Origin: Liolophura sinensis
Lineage: Eukaryota; Mollusca; Polyplacophora; Chitonida; Chitonidae
DNA length: 64,000 nt
NCBI RefSeq assembly: GCF_032854445.1
Contig: NC_088295.1
Span: forward strand, 94,297,805 to 94,361,804
Reading direction: 5' to 3'
The notes beneath the pieces are model-generated. The model was not told the origin of the DNA, made no database searches, and worked only from the letters and a program-made list of their open reading frames with translations. This document shows positions 55,801-61,800 of the stretch, piece by piece. The position numbers and the translations under genes were made by a program. Within the stretch, counting starts at the first letter, position 1. Each line of letters begins with the position of its first letter.

Positions 55801-58800
55801 GCTATTCACATCAATACCCTACTATTCGCGCGACATTCCCAATATACATGCTATTCAACTAGCACCCTACTTATTGCGCGACACCCCCAATATACATGCT
55901 ATTTACACTAATACCCTACTAATCGCGCGACATTCCCAATACACACCAATACCCTAATAATCATTTATTATGAAGTCCTTCAGTGTCACAAGTAGCTTAT
56001 CCATGTAATCATTCAAACAGACAGTATACTTACGTTTACACTCCGTGTCTGTGAGTGACTTGCCAAAGCCGTCTTTCTCACACATGCAGTAATAGGAGCC
56101 AGGTAAGTTGACACATTCCAAGTTACAGCCACCATTGTCAGTACCACACTCATCAATGTCTGCAGGAGAAACATACAGCCTGTTATGTGGGCCTACATAC
56201 CTTCACCGTGCAGTATTAAATCTGTCTATGTAGTTCTAGAGTGTTTTGTTTTACATAATATATCTTATCTTTACTTATACCTATTTACCCTTACACTCTG
56301 TCATCAACTTTACACTCAATCTCCTCGAGTACATTGTCTTTTCTTTATACTAAATGAAGTTACAATGATTTTGCACCCAAGAAGGACCTATATGTATAAG
56401 ATGCCTTACCTTTACACAAAATCATGTTTCCCACTTTATTATCATCACAAAGTCTACCATTCATATCACATTAACTACATCCTTTCTTTATAATGAATTG
56501 TCTTTATAATGGTATTTCTCACCACTGAACCATCTACATATATATTAAGATGCTTTACCTTTACAATCATCCGCCGAATCATAGCCTTCCATGCAAAGAC
56601 ATACGCCAGGTGAGACGCAGGAACCTCCGTTAGGACAGACTCCAGGTGCATGATACTGACACACGGCTACAAGCAGAACAGACATCTCAGAGACAGATAT
56701 CTACTGTCAGATACTGACACACGGCTACAAGTAGAACACACAGCTGAGAGATAGATATCTACAGTCCGAAAATTACAAAGGGTTACAAGCAGAACAGACA
56801 GGTGAGAGACAGACATCTCCTGTCAGATACTGACACACGGCTACAAGTAGAACAGACAACTGAATCTGACAGATGTCTACAGGCAGACACTGACACACGA
56901 CTGCAAGCAGAGCAGACAGCTGAGAGACAGATATCTACAGTCAGATACTGACACACGACTACAAGCAGAACAGACAGCTGAGAGACAGATATCTACAGTC
57001 CGAAAATTACAAAGGGTTACAAGCAGAACAGACAGGTGAGAGACAGACATCTACAGTCAGATACTGACACACGACTACAAGCAGAACAGACAGCTGAGAG
57101 ACAGATATCTACAGTCCGAAAATTACAAAGGGTTACAAGCAGAACAGACAGCTGAGAGACAGACATCTACAGTCAGATACTGACACACGACTACAAGCAG
57201 AACAGACAGCTGAGAGACAGATATCTACAGTCCGAAAATTACAAAGGGTTACAAGCAGAACAGACAGGTGAGAGACAGACATCTACAGTCAGATACTGAC
57301 ACACGGCTACAAGCAGAACAGACAGCTGAGAGACAGATATCTACAGTCCGAAAATTACAAAGGGTTTCTAGCAGAACAGACAGGTGAGAGACAGATATCT
57401 ACAGTCAGATACTGACACACGACTACAAGCAGAACAGACAGATGAGAGACAGATATCTACAGACAGATACTGACACACGACTGCAAGCAGAGCAGACAGC
57501 TGAGAGACAGATATCTACAGTCAGATACTGTCACACCTCTGCAAGCAGAACAGACAGCTGAGAGACAGATATCTACAGTCAGATACTGACACACGGCTAC
57601 AAGCAGAAGAGACAGTTGAGAGAAAGATATCTACAGTCCGAAAATTACAAAGGGTTACAAGCAGAACAGACAGCTGAGAGACAGATATCTACAGTCAGAT
57701 ACTGTCACACCTCTGCAAGTAGAACAGACAGCTGAGAGACAGATATCTACAGACAGATACTGACACACGACTACAAGAACAGACAGCTGAGAGACAGATA
57801 TCTACAGTCCAAAAATTACAAAGGGTTACAAGCAGAACAGACAGCTGAGAGACAGATATCTACAGGCAGACACTGACACACGACTGCAAGCAGAGCAGAC
57901 AGCTGAAAGACAGATATCTACAGACAGATACTGACACACGACTGCAAGCAGAGCAGACAGCTGAGAGACAGATATCTACAGTCAGATACTGTCACACCTC
58001 TGCAAGCAGAACAGACAGCTGAGAGACAGATATCTACAGACAGATACTGACACACGGCTACAAGCAGAAGAGACAGTTGAGAGAAAGATATCTACTGTCA
58101 GATACTGACACACGGCTAAAAGCAGAACACACAGCTGACAACTGAGACTGACAGACATCTACAGTCAGGTGCTGACACAGGGCTACAAGAAGAGCAGGTA
58201 ACTGAGACTGACAGACATCTACAGCCAGATACTGACATAGAGTTACATGTACAAGCAAATCAGACAACTGAGTCTGACAGACATTTACAGTCAGATACAG
58301 ACAAAGGGTTTCAAGCAGAACACACAGCTGAGACTGATAAATACCTACAGTCAGATAATGACACAGGGCTTCAAGCAGAACACATAACTGAGACTGATAA
58401 ATACCTACAGTCAGATAATGACGCAGGGTTTCAAGCAGAACACATGACTGAGACTGACAGATACCTACAGTAAGATACTGACACAGGGTTACAAGCAGAA
58501 ACAGACAACTAAGACTCACAGACATCTAGTCAGATACTGACACAGGGCTACAAGAAGAACAGACAACTTAGACTTACAGACATCTGTAAAGAAACGTGTT
58601 TATTTATTTGTTTCTCTGTAGTCTCAGTTTGTTTCACGTATATGTAAATGAGACAAGCCTTCAATCAGAACAGGGGCGGACAACTATAAAGCTTAATCTG
58701 ATCTCTACAAAAGGGCGTGTCCATTTCACGGGAAACAAAGTCCCACGTCTGCTTTCTTCAGGTTGACGTGAACAGCGATCGGCGTTACGTTTGGTTGGCG

Positions 58801-61800
58801 CACGTCGAGGCATGGAATTAGCCATGACCCCGCATTCCCCTCCCATTTGTTGATTGTTTTTGTCGTGGTGTAATTGCAACGGTGTTTTGAGTAAATGGGG
58901 TTCTCATTTGATGCATTTCGGTCTACTGTTTCCGATCTTTACCGAAACACTTCTCGGAGATCACGAGCCTGGGTGAAAGTCCAGGAAGTAATGCCTCTCG
59001 CCTGTTACACATCTACAGTCAGACACCAAGTTTTAAAAGTTTTGTATACATGTAGCAGTCTTTAGCACACCGGATTTGGTAATGAATACTTCATTAAAGT
59101 GAATAGCAGCTGTCAATTAGGGTTCCTAGAAAAAACGACCACACGCAAATTTGGAAAATCATTTAGCGAAACATTAGCTCTCAGCTAACATCAGCAAATG
59201 CTTTTTATTTGTAAGCCTATATGACTATCCGCAAGTGGGTTTTATTATTAACGATAAAGGCCCCAAATCTGTGACTGTGTCAGTTTGACTTGAACAAGCC
59301 AGAGGCAATATATATACTTACGTTGACATGACTCTGTGTTGTCGCTCCAGGCGTAGCCCTGTTCACAGCCACACATATAAGAGCCCATCAAATTACTGCA
59401 CACCCCCTCCAAGCATACAGATTCGTCTGCGGAACACTCGTCAATATCTGTAAAGACAGGTAATGGTAGAAGTCACACACATCATCAGCACACATGATAC
59501 AGGACGGTGTATGTCCTGTGTAGTGAGTGAGTGATTGGGGTTTAACGTCGTACTCAACAATTTTTCAGTCATATGACGACGAAGGAATCATTAGGGTGCA
59601 TGTACGTGTAATGTGCCTCCTTGTTGCAGGTCTTTTATTTAGTGCTGCTTCACTGAGACGACTTACCGAAGGCAAGTAAGCTGCCCCGCCCGAGCCATTA
59701 TACTGATACGGGTCAACCAGTCGTTGCACTATCCCATTCATGCTGAACCCCAAGCGATGAAGTTACAACTTCCTCTTTTAAAGTCTTAGGTGTGACTCGA
59801 TCAAGGATTGATCCTGGATCTACCGGTCCCGAAGCGGACGCTCTACCAACTGTGCTATCCGGGCCGGTTGTCCTGTGTACATCTACACCGCTAGATATCT
59901 ATCCAGTAACACATAAGACTGACCATCATTATTAAAGAGACACTTTCTTTTTTTTTGGAAAAAACATCAATAAAACAAACATTTTGCTAACTGTTTTACT
60001 TTGTTCATCCTTCTTATTTCTCCTTGTCTTCCTTTGTCAGAGGCCTTCAGGAAAGAAGAGCTGCATCATTGACTGAAAAGATGTTTGAAGTTCTAGTTTT
60101 ACCTGTACATTGGGGTTCCTGGTAGCCTGGTGCACAGCTACACCTGTTAGGTGACTTACACGTGCCTCCGTTAGGGCACACACCGGCCACCTCTCCATAG
60201 CACACAGCTGTAACACAGAGCAGTCATATGCATAGATGTACAGGTACACTAATTGTACGATGATGTTTTCACAGGTACACTAATTGATAGATCATGCCTT
60301 TACAGGTACACTAATTGTACGATCATGCCTTTACAGGTACACTAATTGTACGGTCATTCTTTTACAGGAACACAAATCGAACGATCATGCCTTAACAGGT
60401 ACACTAATTGTATGATCATGCCTTTACAGGTACACTAATTGAGAAATCATGCCTTTACGGGTACATCAATTGTATGATCATGCCTTTACAGGTACACTAA
60501 TTGTACGATCATGCCTTTACAGGTACACTAATTGTACGATCATGCCTTTACAGATACACAAATCGTACGATCATTCTTTTACAGGTACACTAATTGTACG
60601 AGCATGCCTTTACAGGTACACTAATTGTACGACTATGTCTTTACAGGTACCCTTATTGTACGATCATGCCTTTACAGGTAAATTAATGGTATGATCATGT
60701 CTTTACAGGTGCACTAATTGTATGATCATGCCTTTACATGTACACTAATTGTACGATCATGCCTTTACAGGTATACTAATTGTACGATCATGCTTTTACA
60801 GGTACACTAATTGTGCGATCATGTCTTTACAGGTACACTAATTGTACGATCATGCCTTTACAGGTACACTAATTGTACGATTATGTCTTTACAGGTACAC
60901 TAATTGTATGATTATGTCTTTACAGGTACACTAATTGTACGAGCATGCCTTTACAGGTAAAGTAATTGTACGATGATGCTTTTACAGCTAAACTAATTGT
61001 ACGATGATGCTTTTACAGCTGAACTAATTGTACGATGATGCTTTTACAAGTACACTCATTGTACGATCATGCCTTTACAGGTACACTAATTGTACGATCA
61101 TGCCTTTACAGGTACACTAATTGTATGATTATGTCTTTACAGGTACACTAATTGTACGAGCATGCCTTTACAGGTAAAGTAATTGTACGATGATGCTTTT
61201 ACAGCTGAACTAATTGTACGATCATGCTTTTACAGCTGAACTAATTGTACGATGATGCTTTTACAAGTACACTAATTGTACGATCATGCTTTCACAGCTG
61301 AACTAATTGTACGATGATGCTTTTACAAGTAAACTAAGATGCTGATTAAGGAACTCACGTAAACAAGCCATGGTTTCTGCATCCCAAGAGAAGCCTTCAT
61401 GACAGTCACAGGAGTAGCTTCCCTCGATGTTATGACATTCTAATTCACAGGCAGAGCTGTCTGCAGAACACTCATCAATATCTGGTCAACAAACATTGAA
61501 AAGATCTACAGGAACATTCAATCATATAAAACAGAACATATTCATAAGGAATACAAAATATCCATATAGAAAACATATCCATAAAGAATACAAGATATCG
61601 ATAGGGAATAGAAAGATATCCATATGGATTAGAAGATATTCACACATAATACAAGAAATCCATACAGAATAGAAAGATATCCATACAGAATAGACAGATA
61701 TCCATACCGAATAGAAAGATATCCGTACAGAATAGAAAGATCTCCACATAGAACACAAGATATTCATATAATACACAGGATATAAATACAGAATACAAGG

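Noticed and set aside
60240-61345. Plus-strand acceptor-like 'ctttacag' motifs in the 31-bp array as another splice-derived array
   Set aside because: They are on the strand opposite to the gene, and the units share no sequence with e4 or e5.
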